DNA of 10,763 bases from UCB3 sp964415605 (GTDB lineage: Bacteria; Chloroflexota; Anaerolineae; Epilineales; Epilineaceae). Each line of letters begins with the position of its first letter. Position 1 is the stretch's first letter. A program made the translations under genes and the position numbers. Positions 1 through 7,276 of the stretch are shown here, one piece after another. Under the pieces are notes generated by a model. The model made no database searches. It was not told the origin of the DNA and was given only the letters and a program-made list of their open reading frames with translations. The DNA is taken from positions 1 to 10,763 of the forward strand of contig CAYQBA010000159.1 in the NCBI GenBank assembly GCA_964415605.1, read 5' to 3'.

Positions 1-1574
1 GCGCGATCGGCGGGCCGCACGGCGTTGGCGGCCCGCAGCCGCGCCGCCGCCTCGGATTCGCGGCGCGCCTGCGCCTCGGCATCCCGTGCCGCCAGCGCGG
101 CCGCCCCTTCCAACCGGCCGACCTCGCGCGCCGCGCCCTGCATGCGCTGGAGGCCGAGCCACCAGGCCCACCATGCCGCGGCCACGACCGCCAGCACGGC
201 AGCGCGGGTCGGCAGCGCCGTCGACCACACGAAGGCAACCCATCCCGCCACACCGCTGAGCGCGATGGCGCCGATGGCCCCCAGACTCACGCGCCGCGAC
301 GCCGCCGCATGGGCGCCGCGGGCCGCGTCAAGGGCGGCGCCGTCATCCACCGGCGATGGGCGGTCCGCGACGGCCGCGATCCAGCTCTCCAACGCCTCGC
401 GGACCTCGAAGGCCCGCCAATCGTGCTCCAGCGACTGAACGGCGTCGCGCGCCTCGCGCGCCGCGGCGCGCGCCTCCACCAGCCCGCGGCGCGTGTCGTT
501 GAGCGCCTGGCGGTCAGCCGCCAGACGCTCGAGCTCGGCATCCCGGGCCGCGATGCGATCCGCCAGCCCATCGCGTTCGGCAGCGCGCGCCGCCAGCCAC
601 GCCAGGCCGTCGCGCACGCGCCTGAGCGCCATGCCACGGGTCACGGTCGCGGGCTCGTCGACATCCCGCGCGGCGATGGCCGCATCGAGCTCGGCCGCCG
701 CCCGCGCCGCCGCATTCGCGCCGTCGAGCGCACGCTCGCGCGCGGTCAGGCCATGCCGCCAACCCGCGTGCGCCTCCGCCAGCACCTCGGCGGCCGCGGC
801 GCGCGCGGCGAGATCCGCCTCGACCCTGCGGGCGGCGGCCAGCTCGGCGGCCATCGCCGCAAGGGCGTCGATGTCGCCGCGCAGCCGCGCGATGCCCTCA
901 CGCACCGCGGCCCGTTCGAGGTCGCGCCGCACCACGGCGAAGCGGGCCTCGATCCGCGGCCACTCGGCCTGCAACGCCGCCAGATCGGCCCGGGCACGGA
1001 GGCGTTCGAGCTGCTGCCGGTCGGCGGGCCGGACCCGCAGGCGCTCGCCGACCTCGAGCAAGCGGTCCAGGTTGAGCAGCTTCATCAGGCTCTCCTGGCG
1101 ACCGGCCAGGGTCATGCCCTCGAGCTTCTCGAGCTTCTTCTGCTCGACGAAGCACGTGTTGAGCAGGGCTTCGCCGTCGAAGCCCAGCTCGGCCGCGACC
1201 CGGGCGTTGACAGCCCGATTGGAGCGGATCTCCTCGACGCCGCCGTCCGCCGCCCACAGGTCCATTGCCCACACGTTGGGCCGGTCGCGCCGGACGCGCC
1301 GCGTGACGCGCATCCGGCGCCCGTCGACCAGGCACAGGTCGAGCGCCACGTACGCCTCCTCGGCCCCGTAGCGGATCACGTCGTCGAGGCGCCCGCCGGC
1401 CGACTCGGTGGCCAGCGGCTGGCCGAACAGCGCGAAGAAGATCGCCTCGAACAGCGTCGACTTGCCGGCTTCGTTGAGCCCTTGCACCAAGAAGCGGCCG
1501 CGCCGCGGCAGGGCAAGGTCGACGTCGACGAGCTGCTTGAAGTTGTGGGCCGTCACCCGCCGGATGTGGATCAT
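1..1574 (-). CDS. SbcC/Rad50/YhaN-like AAA ATPase with a membrane hairpin (3' end beyond window)
   Basis: Only the N-terminal 524 codons are present; the gene runs off the left edge. Translation from the ATG at 1574 opens with MIHIRRVTAHNFKQLVDVDL, typical of RecF/SbcC/Rad50 ATPases. A Walker A motif, GLNEAGKST, follows at about residues 34-42. A Q-loop-like block, FVEQKKLEKLEG, lies near residue 145, followed by a long Ala/Arg/Glu-rich coiled coil (about 170-425). At residues 430-475 two hydrophobic, Trp-rich helices are separated by a short 'STALPT' turn, and charged coiled coil resumes after them. A membrane hairpin in mid coiled coil is how Bacillus YhaN (COG4717) is built, unlike SbcC with its zinc hook. 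The likely role is DNA-end processing with an SbcD/YhaO-like nuclease; that partner is not seen and would have to lie off-window. Walker B and the signature motif are also off-window. No Shine-Dalgarno sequence precedes the ATG. The ATPase family is firm; the YhaN assignment is an inference. Confidence 0.85.
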   Translation of the reverse strand, partial: MIHIRRVTAHNFKQLVDVDLALPRRGRFLVQGLNEAGKSTLFEAIFFALFGQPLATESAGGRLDDVIRYGAEEAYVALDLCLVDGRRMRVTRRVRRDRPNVWAMDLWAADGGVEEIRSNRAVNARVAAELGFDGEALLNTCFVEQKKLEKLEGMTLAGRQESLMKLLNLDRLLEVGERLRVRPADRQQLERLRARADLAALQAEWPRIEARFAVVRRDLERAAVREGIARLRGDIDALAAMAAELAAARRVEADLAARAAAAEVLAEAHAGWRHGLTARERALDGANAAARAAAELDAAIAARDVDEPATVTRGMALRRVRDGLAWLAARAAERDGLADRIAARDAELERLAADRQALNDTRRGLVEARAAAREARDAVQSLEHDWRAFEVREALESWIAAVADRPSPVDDGAALDAARGAHAAASRRVSLGAIGAIALSGVAGWVAFVWSTALPTRAAVLAVVAAAWWAWWLGLQRMQGAAREVGRLEGAAALAARDAEAQARRESEAAARLRAANAVRPADR

Positions 1575-1604
1575 GGCGCCGGGAGTGTAGCCTAGAACGC
1601 TTGT

Positions 1605-1642
1605 GCGGGGAAGTCGCTCGGCGGACCCAGCGACTTCCCCGC
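1605..1642 (-). terminator. Perfect 14-bp inverted repeat after the cyclophilin gene; terminator-like hairpin without U-tract
   Basis: GCGGGGAAGTCGCT (1605-1618) and AGCGACTTCCCCGC (1629-1642) are perfect reverse complements around a 10-nt loop. The repeat begins 3 nt past the cyclophilin stop codon and ends 30 nt before the ATPase start codon. On the minus strand the bases after the stem read ACAAGCGTTC, so there is no U-run and it is not a canonical intrinsic terminator. It could stop transcription, protect the 3' end, or serve as a protein-binding dyad. The structure is certain; the function is inferred. Confidence 0.6.
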
Positions 1643-1645
1643 GGT

Positions 1646-2125
1646 TCACGCCTCCACGATGTCGATGCCGGTGATCACGTCGCCCTGCCGCACCGCGTCG
1701 ACGATGGCCTGGCCGTCACGCACCCGCCCGAAAACGCTGTGCTTGCGGTCCAGCCACGGCGTCGCGACGTGGGTGATGAAGAATTGGCTGCCGTTGGTGT
1801 TGGGGCCGGCGTTGGCCATGCTGAGCACCCCCGGGCCGTCGTGCTTGAGGTCGGCGTGGAACTCGTCGGCGAACTGGTAGCCCGGACCGCCGCGACCGGT
1901 GCCGGTGGGGTCGCCGGTCTGGATCATGAAGTCGGCGATCACCCGGTGGAAGGTCACGTTGTCGTAGAAGCCGTCGCGCGCCAGGCACACGAAGTTGTTG
2001 ACGGTCTCGGGCACCTTGTCGGCGAAGAGGTCGAGCGTGATGTCGCCACGGCTGGTGTGCAGGGTGGCCCGGTACGTCTTGGCCGGATCGAGGCTCATCG
2101 CGGGGGGTTGGGCATACTGCCGCAT
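1646..2125 (-). CDS. Cyclophilin-type peptidyl-prolyl cis-trans isomerase (cytosolic)
   Basis: The 159-residue product is almost entirely one cyclophilin domain; these enzymes catalyse cis-trans isomerisation of Xaa-Pro bonds in folding proteins. All hallmark blocks are visible: FHRVIADFMIQTGDP (catalytic Arg, plus the Phe and Gln of the active site), the glycine-rich GTGRGGPGYQF, GVLSMANAGPNTNGSQFFIT, and TPWLDRKHSVFG with the Trp that contacts cyclosporin in human CypA. No signal peptide is present, so it should act in the cytoplasm, as PpiB-type enzymes do. The ATG at 2125 is preferred because AAAGG lies 10 nt upstream; the frame is open to 2263, but that extension is low-complexity and not cyclophilin-like. 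The gene lies downstream of the HtrA/metallopeptidase operon across a 153-bp gap and is followed by a strong hairpin. Confidence 0.95.
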   Translation of the reverse strand: MRQYAQPPAMSLDPAKTYRATLHTSRGDITLDLFADKVPETVNNFVCLARDGFYDNVTFHRVIADFMIQTGDPTGTGRGGPGYQFADEFHADLKHDGPGVLSMANAGPNTNGSQFFITHVATPWLDRKHSVFGRVRDGQAIVDAVRQGDVITGIDIVEA

Positions 2126-2256
2126 GTCGGGGTTGCCTTTCGGTTGTGGATCGGATGTCGATGGGTCGGCGATACGGGACCGCGCCGAGCGAGGCGGGAC
2201 CTTCGCCCGCCGGCCCGTTCCGCTGGGCGGGGCGCCCACTGTCTGATGGACGGCCG

Positions 2257-2278
2257 CGGGCACTCCGCAAGCGGCCCG
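2257..2278 (-). terminator. Weak hairpin immediately after the metallopeptidase stop codon
   Basis: Directly after the stop codon the minus strand can form a 5-bp stem, CGGGC with GCCCG, with a further short CG pairing inside the loop. No U-tract follows. It could weakly terminate or punctuate the operon. The remaining 2126-2256 gap before the cyclophilin gene holds only another 6-bp dyad (GGCGGG 2193-2198 with CCCGCC 2206-2211) and no recognisable promoter or gene. Confidence 0.25.
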
Positions 2279-4255
2279 TCACCGCACGGCCAGCCGGTAG
2301 CCGGCCGGATTGCGCGTGGCGGGCGTCAAGGCGCTGACCGCCAGGGTGACGGTCGCGTCCGGGGGGATGGCCGGCAGGTCGATCGTCGCGTGGCCGCTCG
2401 GCGCGACATCGATCGGATGGACCGCGACGCCCGAGCGCGCGCCGTCGGCGATGACCTGCAGGCCCCAGCGCTGCGGCAGCGTTGGATCGAGGCGCAGCCA
2501 GCCCTCGGCTTGCCAGCCGGCATCGGCGTCCGCGGTATCGTGGAAGCCCACGGCATCCAGCCGTACGTCGTCGATGGCCAGGCCCGACAGGTTGACGGCG
2601 TCGTCGGTGACGACCTCGAAGCGCAGCGTGACGGCCTGCCCGGTGAACGGCGTGAGGTCTGCCGCCTCGTCAACCCAGCCGATGCTCGTGCCCGTGAGAC
2701 CGCTCCCGAAATTGTTGCCGTTCGGGTTGGCGTCGGTGGTGCGCGACGTCGGCAGGCGCGTCCAGGTGGCGCCGCCATCGCCGGAGGCCAGCACGTAAGC
2801 ATAGTCCCAGTTGTCCTCGAGGTCGTACCACGCTCGCCACGTCAACCGGGCGGCGCGCGCGCCGCGCAGGTCGAACGCGCGCGTGAGCCGGGCGTCCATG
2901 TTGTCGCCGCGGTTCGACCACCACACACGGCCGGCGGCGGCGGGCCCCGGGCCGAGCAGGCCGACCGTGGCGTCGCCGGTGAAGTCCAGCGCAAGCCGGC
3001 CATCGCGCACGCGTGCCGTCACGTCGTGGTAGTCGGTGGCGAACTGGCCGACCGACGTCGCCGTGCCGGCGTCGGGAAGCGGCGTGGGGCGAACCCGGCC
3101 GATGTCGAGGTCGCCGTAGCTGTAGCGCTCCGGCACGCCGCCTTCCGGCCGCGGCAGCACGGCGTTGGCCACCGCCCAGTCGAGGAACGCCGCGTCGAAC
3201 GGCCGCGGGTCGCCGACGGCCGCCAGCGCGGCCTCGACGCCGGACGCCCCGTTCGCCGGCGCCGCGACGAACGCCCGGATCACGGCATCGCCGTAACGCT
3301 GCCTCAGGTAGGCGAAGAACGCGTAGGCGGCCGCGTAATGGGCGGTGTTGGCGCCAGCCTCGTGCTCCCACTCCATGAGCGGCGTATCGGGCGCGTCGAG
3401 GAACGCCGTGCCGGTCTGCACCGGATAGCCCGCCACCCGCGCCGCGAGCTCCGCCAGGCCCTCGTTGGCCCAGACCGATTCGTCGCGGTCCTGATGCCAG
3501 TGAATCATGTGCTGGAGCTCGTGGGCCAGGAGCGCCTGATAGTCGTAGGCGCCGGGCGTGGTGGCCGACAGGTTCACATAGAACATCTCGCGCTGGTTGG
3601 AGTGGGGCTCGACGGCCTCGGGATACTCGTCGGCGCTGTAGAAGTAGCCGGCAATGCCCGCCACCGGCTCGTGGTGCAGCACGTGCACGCGCGGGTCGCC
3701 GTCGATGCCGGGCGACCATTCACCGCCAAACACGGCCCGTACCCGCGGGTACACCTCGTCGGAGAACGCCTCGGCGCCGCGCTCCAGGGCGGCGCGGTCG
3801 ACCGTCTGCCCGTCCTGCACCCAGACGTACGCGTGGCGGGACACGACCTCGAGACGTGCCTGAACGCGGAAGTACTGCTCGCTGTTGATGTCGTGCAGCC
3901 AGAACATCGCCACGTCCCCCGCCACGGGCGTCGGGGCCGCCGTGGGCGCGGGCGCCGATGCGGCGCGGGTGCGACCCATGCGCACGGCCAGGTCGTTGAG
4001 GTCCCGTGCCGGGGGCTCGGTCCGCAAGATGGCGAGGCTGTCGGCGGGGGTGGCCGTCGCGCCGACCCGGCTCGCCTGATCGCCGGGCTCCGGCGTGCCC
4101 GGGCGAAGGACGCCGGGCGTCGGCCCGACGCGCCCGGCGTCCCCGCGCCCCGCAAGCCGCCACCACGCACCGACCGCGATGGCCACGACCGCCACGCCAA
4201 GCACCAACACGGCCACCCGGCGCCATGGTCGCCGGCCGGGGGCGGGGTCCGTCAC
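2279..4255 (-). CDS. Membrane-anchored zinc metallopeptidase (gluzincin-like) with immune inhibitor A-like C-terminal domain
   Basis: The 658-residue product begins with a positively charged stretch and a signal anchor (about residues 13-32). A Pro/Thr/Ala-rich linker (about 40-112) follows, placing the rest outside the membrane. The zinc site is HELQH (245-249) with NEGLAEL (264-270). Glu265 is the likely third ligand, the HExxH...NE arrangement of gluzincins such as M1 and M30 peptidases. Residues about 440-570 match the C-terminal sandwich domain of immune inhibitor A proteins: YDLEDNWDYAYVLASGDGG, then NPNGNNFGSGLTG and GLAIDDVRL. A small beta-rich domain closes the protein. It starts at GTG, overlapping the upstream microprotein stop as GTGA, with no Shine-Dalgarno sequence, so translation probably depends on coupling. 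The substrate is unknown. Being an extracytoplasmic metallopeptidase is well supported; the family name is less certain. Confidence 0.9.
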   Translation of the reverse strand: MTDPAPGRRPWRRVAVLVLGVAVVAIAVGAWWRLAGRGDAGRVGPTPGVLRPGTPEPGDQASRVGATATPADSLAILRTEPPARDLNDLAVRMGRTRAASAPAPTAAPTPVAGDVAMFWLHDINSEQYFRVQARLEVVSRHAYVWVQDGQTVDRAALERGAEAFSDEVYPRVRAVFGGEWSPGIDGDPRVHVLHHEPVAGIAGYFYSADEYPEAVEPHSNQREMFYVNLSATTPGAYDYQALLAHELQHMIHWHQDRDESVWANEGLAELAARVAGYPVQTGTAFLDAPDTPLMEWEHEAGANTAHYAAAYAFFAYLRQRYGDAVIRAFVAAPANGASGVEAALAAVGDPRPFDAAFLDWAVANAVLPRPEGGVPERYSYGDLDIGRVRPTPLPDAGTATSVGQFATDYHDVTARVRDGRLALDFTGDATVGLLGPGPAAAGRVWWSNRGDNMDARLTRAFDLRGARAARLTWRAWYDLEDNWDYAYVLASGDGGATWTRLPTSRTTDANPNGNNFGSGLTGTSIGWVDEAADLTPFTGQAVTLRFEVVTDDAVNLSGLAIDDVRLDAVGFHDTADADAGWQAEGWLRLDPTLPQRWGLQVIADGARSGVAVHPIDVAPSGHATIDLPAIPPDATVTLAVSALTPATRNPAGYRLAVR

Positions 4256-4350
4256 GGCGCCGTCGACATCGACATGAAGAGCACGGCGATCTCGGTCACC
4301 ACGAAGATGATGAGGAAGGCGATGGCGATCAGCTTGCGCCGTCGGGTCAT
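4252..4350 (-). CDS. 32-residue single-helix membrane microprotein between htrA-like and metallopeptidase genes
   Basis: This short frame is too small for most gene callers. It starts at ATG 4350, with AGGAG at 4358-4362 and a 7-nt spacer, one of the best ribosome-binding sites in the window. The ATG overlaps the HtrA stop as ATGA, and its own TGA overlaps the metallopeptidase GTG as GTGA. The product has a basic N-terminus (MTRRRK), one strongly hydrophobic helix (about residues 7-28) with a buried Glu20, and a short STAP tail. The charge pattern predicts N-in topology. I do not recognise a family. It could be a modulator or adaptor for either protease, or mainly a coupling cistron feeding ribosomes to the GTG start downstream. 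Its existence as a gene is supported by the RBS, the overlaps and the membrane-like composition; its function is unknown. Confidence 0.75.
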   Translation of the reverse strand: MTRRRKLIAIAFLIIFVVTEIAVLFMSMSTAP

Positions 4351-5549
4351 GGGGTGTCTCCTGAGGTCGGTGAGACCGCGGCCGGCCCGCCGAACGTGAT
4401 GGCCAGGTCCAGCGTGCGGCCGTAGCGCTCCACGGTCAAGGCGGCGCTGGCGCCCTGATGATAGCCCCAGACCAGGTCTTCGAGGGCGCGGTCGAGATCG
4501 AGCGGCGTGCCGTCGACGGCCACGATGATGTCGCCGGGCTCGAGGCCCGCCCGTTCGGCGGCCCCCCCGGGGGCCACGGCCGTCACCAGGGCCCCGGTGG
4601 CGCGTTTCAGCCCGGCCTCGCGCGCGGCCATGGGGTCGAGCGGCTCGAAGGTGGCGCCGAGGTCGGCGCGCCCGATGCCGTCGATCCACTCCGCGGCCAG
4701 CGCGCGCACCACGTTGCTCGGCACGGCGAAGCCCAGGCCCTCGACGAGGCCTCCGCCGCTCTTGTCGCGGCGCACGATCAACGTGTTGAGGCCCACGACC
4801 TCGCCGCGCAGGTTGATCAACGGACCGCCGGAGTTGCCGGTGTTGATGGCGGCGTCGGTCTGGATCAGCGGCACGTCGACCACGTCGAACTCCCGCACCG
4901 TCCAGGTCTGGGCGTCGAAGCCGAGGTCCTTGACCCGGCGGTTGAGGCCTGCGATGATCCCGGTGGTGACGGTGTTCTGGTACTCGGTGCCGAGCGGGCT
5001 GCCGATGGCCAGCACCCGCATGCCGGGCTCGAGGTGCGCCGAGTCGGCCAGCGTCGCGACCTGGGGCAATGCCGTGCCCGGCGGCAGCCGCAGCACCGCG
5101 ATGTCGTACGCGGGATCCCACTGCACCACCTCGGCCGCGGCGCGCCGGCCGTCGATGAACACGATCTCGATGGCCTGGGCTTCCGCCACGACGTGGGCGT
5201 TGGTGGCGACGTACCCGCGGGCGTCGAAGATGACGCCCGAGCCCGATCCGGCGGCCCGCAGCTGAACCGGCGCGAACGGGTTGGCCCGCACGCGCTGCAG
5301 GTTCATCACCGTCACCACGGCCGGACGGGTGGCGCGGACGGCCGCCAGGACGGCCTCGTCCTCACCGCTCTGAGCGCCCCCACCCGCCAGCGCGGCGATC
5401 GCCTGTGACTGCGGCGTCGCGGACACGACGGTGGCTTCCGGCGCACGGCCGTACCAGCGTGCCGCGGCCAGGCCGGCCACGCCGCCCGCGATCGCACCGC
5501 TGCCGACCAGGGCGGCCGTCACGGTCAACCATCCCAACAGCTTGCGCAT
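4347..5549 (-). CDS. HtrA/DegP-family serine protease, membrane-anchored, one PDZ domain
   Basis: The 400-residue product is an S1C (HtrA) protease that degrades misfolded proteins outside the cytoplasmic membrane. An N-terminal hydrophobic anchor covers about residues 4-30. The trypsin-like domain carries all three catalytic residues: His119 in ATNAHVV, Asp149 in YDIAVLRLP and Ser240 in TGNSGGPLIN. The oxyanion-loop region IGSPLGTEYQNTVTTGIIAG is also standard. One PDZ domain follows (about 295-387, with GAAERAGLEPGDIIVAVDG). One PDZ plus an anchor resembles DegS and the Bacillus HtrA proteins rather than two-PDZ periplasmic DegP. ATG 5549 is chosen because AAAGGA lies 10 nt upstream; an ATG at 5597 would add 16 charged residues before the anchor. 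The stop overlaps the microprotein start (ATGA). The gene lies 122 bp downstream of the kinase gene, suggesting control by that two-component system, as known for CssRS and CpxRA. Confidence 0.96.
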   Translation of the reverse strand: MRKLLGWLTVTAALVGSGAIAGGVAGLAAARWYGRAPEATVVSATPQSQAIAALAGGGAQSGEDEAVLAAVRATRPAVVTVMNLQRVRANPFAPVQLRAAGSGSGVIFDARGYVATNAHVVAEAQAIEIVFIDGRRAAAEVVQWDPAYDIAVLRLPPGTALPQVATLADSAHLEPGMRVLAIGSPLGTEYQNTVTTGIIAGLNRRVKDLGFDAQTWTVREFDVVDVPLIQTDAAINTGNSGGPLINLRGEVVGLNTLIVRRDKSGGGLVEGLGFAVPSNVVRALAAEWIDGIGRADLGATFEPLDPMAAREAGLKRATGALVTAVAPGGAAERAGLEPGDIIVAVDGTPLDLDRALEDLVWGYHQGASAALTVERYGRTLDLAITFGGPAAVSPTSGDTP

Positions 5550-5592
5550 GTCCCGACGTTCCTTTCGCGTCGATCCCGGGGCATCGTCGCCG

Positions 5593-5605
5593 GGCACGCC
5601 GTGCC
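5593..5605. promoter_or_regulatory. Palindrome upstream of the htrA-like gene (possible operator)
   Basis: GGCACG-C-CGTGCC is a perfect 6+6 dyad with a 1-nt centre, 44-56 nt before the HtrA start codon in the 122-bp gap after the kinase gene. A second short dyad (CACGG 5627-5631 with CCGTG 5637-5641) lies further upstream. No convincing -10/-35 pair is visible here, and 6-bp dyads arise easily by chance in such GC-rich DNA, so this is only a candidate site. Confidence 0.2.
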
Positions 5606-5671
5606 GCCCTCCCGCCCGCAGGGCCGCACGGCTTCACCGTGGGCGCGTGGCAAGCGCGACGTCAGCGCGGC

Positions 5672-7276
5672 TCAACCGGCCGCGGCCCTACCCGTTGCGG
5701 GAGCGGCCTGTGGCAGATACACCGTGAACACCGTCCCGCGGCCGACGTCGCTGGTCACGGTCACGCGCCCGCCGTGCCCGGTGGCGATGGCGTGCACGAT
5801 CGAGAGACCCAGCCCGGTGCCGCCGCTGGCACGCGCGCGCGCCTTGTCCACGCGGTAGAATCGGTCGAAGACGAACGGCAGATCCTCGGCCGGGATGCCC
5901 GAGCCGTCGTCGGCCACCGTCAGCTCGGCCTCCGAACCGGCCCGGCGCAAGCCCACGGTCACGCGCGTGCCGGCCGGGGTGTGCCGCAGGGCGTTGGAGA
6001 CCAGGTTCAGCAGCAGTTGCTTCAGGTGATCGCCGTCGCCCATGACGGCGACCGGCTGCACGTCGCCGGACAGCACCACGTGGTGGTCGCCCGCCAGCAC
6101 CCGCGCCTGCCGGAGCACATCCTCGACGATGCCCTCGAGCGCGACGGGGACGCTGCGCCGGGCCAACTGCTCGTTGCTGCGGGCCAGGAGCAGCAGGTCC
6201 TCGACCAGGCGCGCCATGCGCTCGGCCTCGCCGTGCACGGCGTCGACGCCCTCGGGGTCCAAGCGGTCGAAGCGGCGCATCAGCTCGATCTCGCCGCGGA
6301 TGGTCGTCAGCGGCGTGCGCAGCTCATGCGACACGTCGGCCAGAAACTGGCGCTGGCGCTCGAACATGCCCTGAATCTGGTCGAGCATGTCGTTGAACGT
6401 CGTGGCCAGCCGGCCGATCTCGTCGAGCGGCCCGCGATCGGCGATCCGGCGGGAGAGGTCGCGCTTCTGGTTGATCTCCTGCGCCGTCCGGGCGATGGCG
6501 TCGAGCGGCCGCAGCGCCGCCTCGGTCACGGCGGCGCCGGTGAAGAACGCCAGCGCGGTGGCCAGGATCGTCGCCAGCGCGAGGAGCCGCGCCAGGCGGT
6601 CCATGGTCTTGTCGTAGCTCTGGAGCGACGTCAGGATCTCGACCACCGCCCACGGGCCGTGGTCGCGGAAAACCGGCCGGCTGTAGGAGTAGAACGGTCC
6701 GCCGACGACGGCGCTCGACGTCGACACCACGACGGCGTGGTCGATGCCGCGGCTGGCGTCGACGAACATGTTGTAGTCGATCGGCACGTGCCCACGGTCC
6801 TCGAGGAACTTGTCGCTGCTGCCCACCAGCCGGCCGGTCCAGTGGTAGTAGCGGATGCCGACGCCCTCGTAACGCCACGGCTCGAAGCTTCCCTGGAGCT
6901 CGTCCCATTCCTGAAGCAGGCTGGCCTCCGCCCACCCGATGCGGCCGGTCGCCACGGCCATGACCCGGCTGTCCTGCCGCCGCGCCTCGCGCAGCAGCCC
7001 GTCGGCGGCCTGGGCGGCGCGCTCCTGGCTGGAGCGGCGGATGTCGTCCATCAGCGTGCGGTCCATGTAGGTGTAGACGGCCAGGCTGAAGGACATCAGC
7101 GTCAACGCCAGGACGGCGCTGTAGAACAGCGTGAGCTTCCACCGGATGAGGATGGTCGGGGGTCGCCAGGCGACGCGCAAGCGCGCGAGCCCACGCCACG
7201 GCCAGGCAAGGCGCGGCGCGGCCAGCGGGCTCGCGGCGGGCGGGTCGTGGAACACTGGGCGCATGGCCGAGCTCAT
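5672..7276 (-). CDS. Membrane sensor histidine kinase (HAMP, HisKA, HATPase_c)
   Basis: The 534-residue protein is a classical transmembrane sensor kinase that phosphorylates the adjacent response regulator. Domain order: a cytosolic Pro/Arg-rich leader (1-43), TM1 (about 44-69), an extracytoplasmic sensor region of about 155 residues with no recognised fold, TM2 (about 228-250), HAMP (about 250-302), HisKA with His317 in FLADVSHELRTPLTTIRGE, and HATPase_c. The last has the N box LLLNLVSNALRHTP, DDGSGIP, FDRFYRVDKAR and GGTGLGLSIV. All catalytic motifs are intact. ATG 7276 overlaps the regulator stop (ATGA), and GGGAG sits 5 nt upstream of it (7282-7286). A second ATG at codon 5 is possible. 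The gene lies just upstream of the HtrA-like protease gene, which suggests envelope-stress sensing, though the signal cannot be read from sequence. Confidence 0.96.
   Translation of the reverse strand: MSSAMRPVFHDPPAASPLAAPRLAWPWRGLARLRVAWRPPTILIRWKLTLFYSAVLALTLMSFSLAVYTYMDRTLMDDIRRSSQERAAQAADGLLREARRQDSRVMAVATGRIGWAEASLLQEWDELQGSFEPWRYEGVGIRYYHWTGRLVGSSDKFLEDRGHVPIDYNMFVDASRGIDHAVVVSTSSAVVGGPFYSYSRPVFRDHGPWAVVEILTSLQSYDKTMDRLARLLALATILATALAFFTGAAVTEAALRPLDAIARTAQEINQKRDLSRRIADRGPLDEIGRLATTFNDMLDQIQGMFERQRQFLADVSHELRTPLTTIRGEIELMRRFDRLDPEGVDAVHGEAERMARLVEDLLLLARSNEQLARRSVPVALEGIVEDVLRQARVLAGDHHVVLSGDVQPVAVMGDGDHLKQLLLNLVSNALRHTPAGTRVTVGLRRAGSEAELTVADDGSGIPAEDLPFVFDRFYRVDKARARASGGTGLGLSIVHAIATGHGGRVTVTSDVGRGTVFTVYLPQAAPATGRAAAG

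Noticed and set aside
2170..2211. Plus-strand sequence with two GGGACC copies, faintly like a T-box antiterminator
   Set aside because: The consensus match is poor and no plus-strand gene follows it; the resemblance is from base composition.
2126..2263. Upstream extension of the cyclophilin frame by 46 codons
   Set aside because: The extension is low-complexity, has no signal peptide, and the ATG at 2125 has AAAGG at a workable distance.
4347..4362. Programmed -1 frameshift fusing HtrA to the microprotein helix as a C-terminal anchor
   Set aside because: There is a run of four C but no canonical slippery heptamer or downstream structure, HtrA already has an N-terminal anchor, and the microprotein has its own RBS and ATG.
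1601..4399. A 932-codon plus-strand open frame, and similar long plus frames at 309-1595, 5405-7297 and 8289-10355
   Set aside because: They lie antisense to genes with intact catalytic motifs, are low-complexity and rich in Arg, Gly, Ala, His and Val, cross gene boundaries, and show no domain. Long antisense frames are expected in GC-rich coding DNA.
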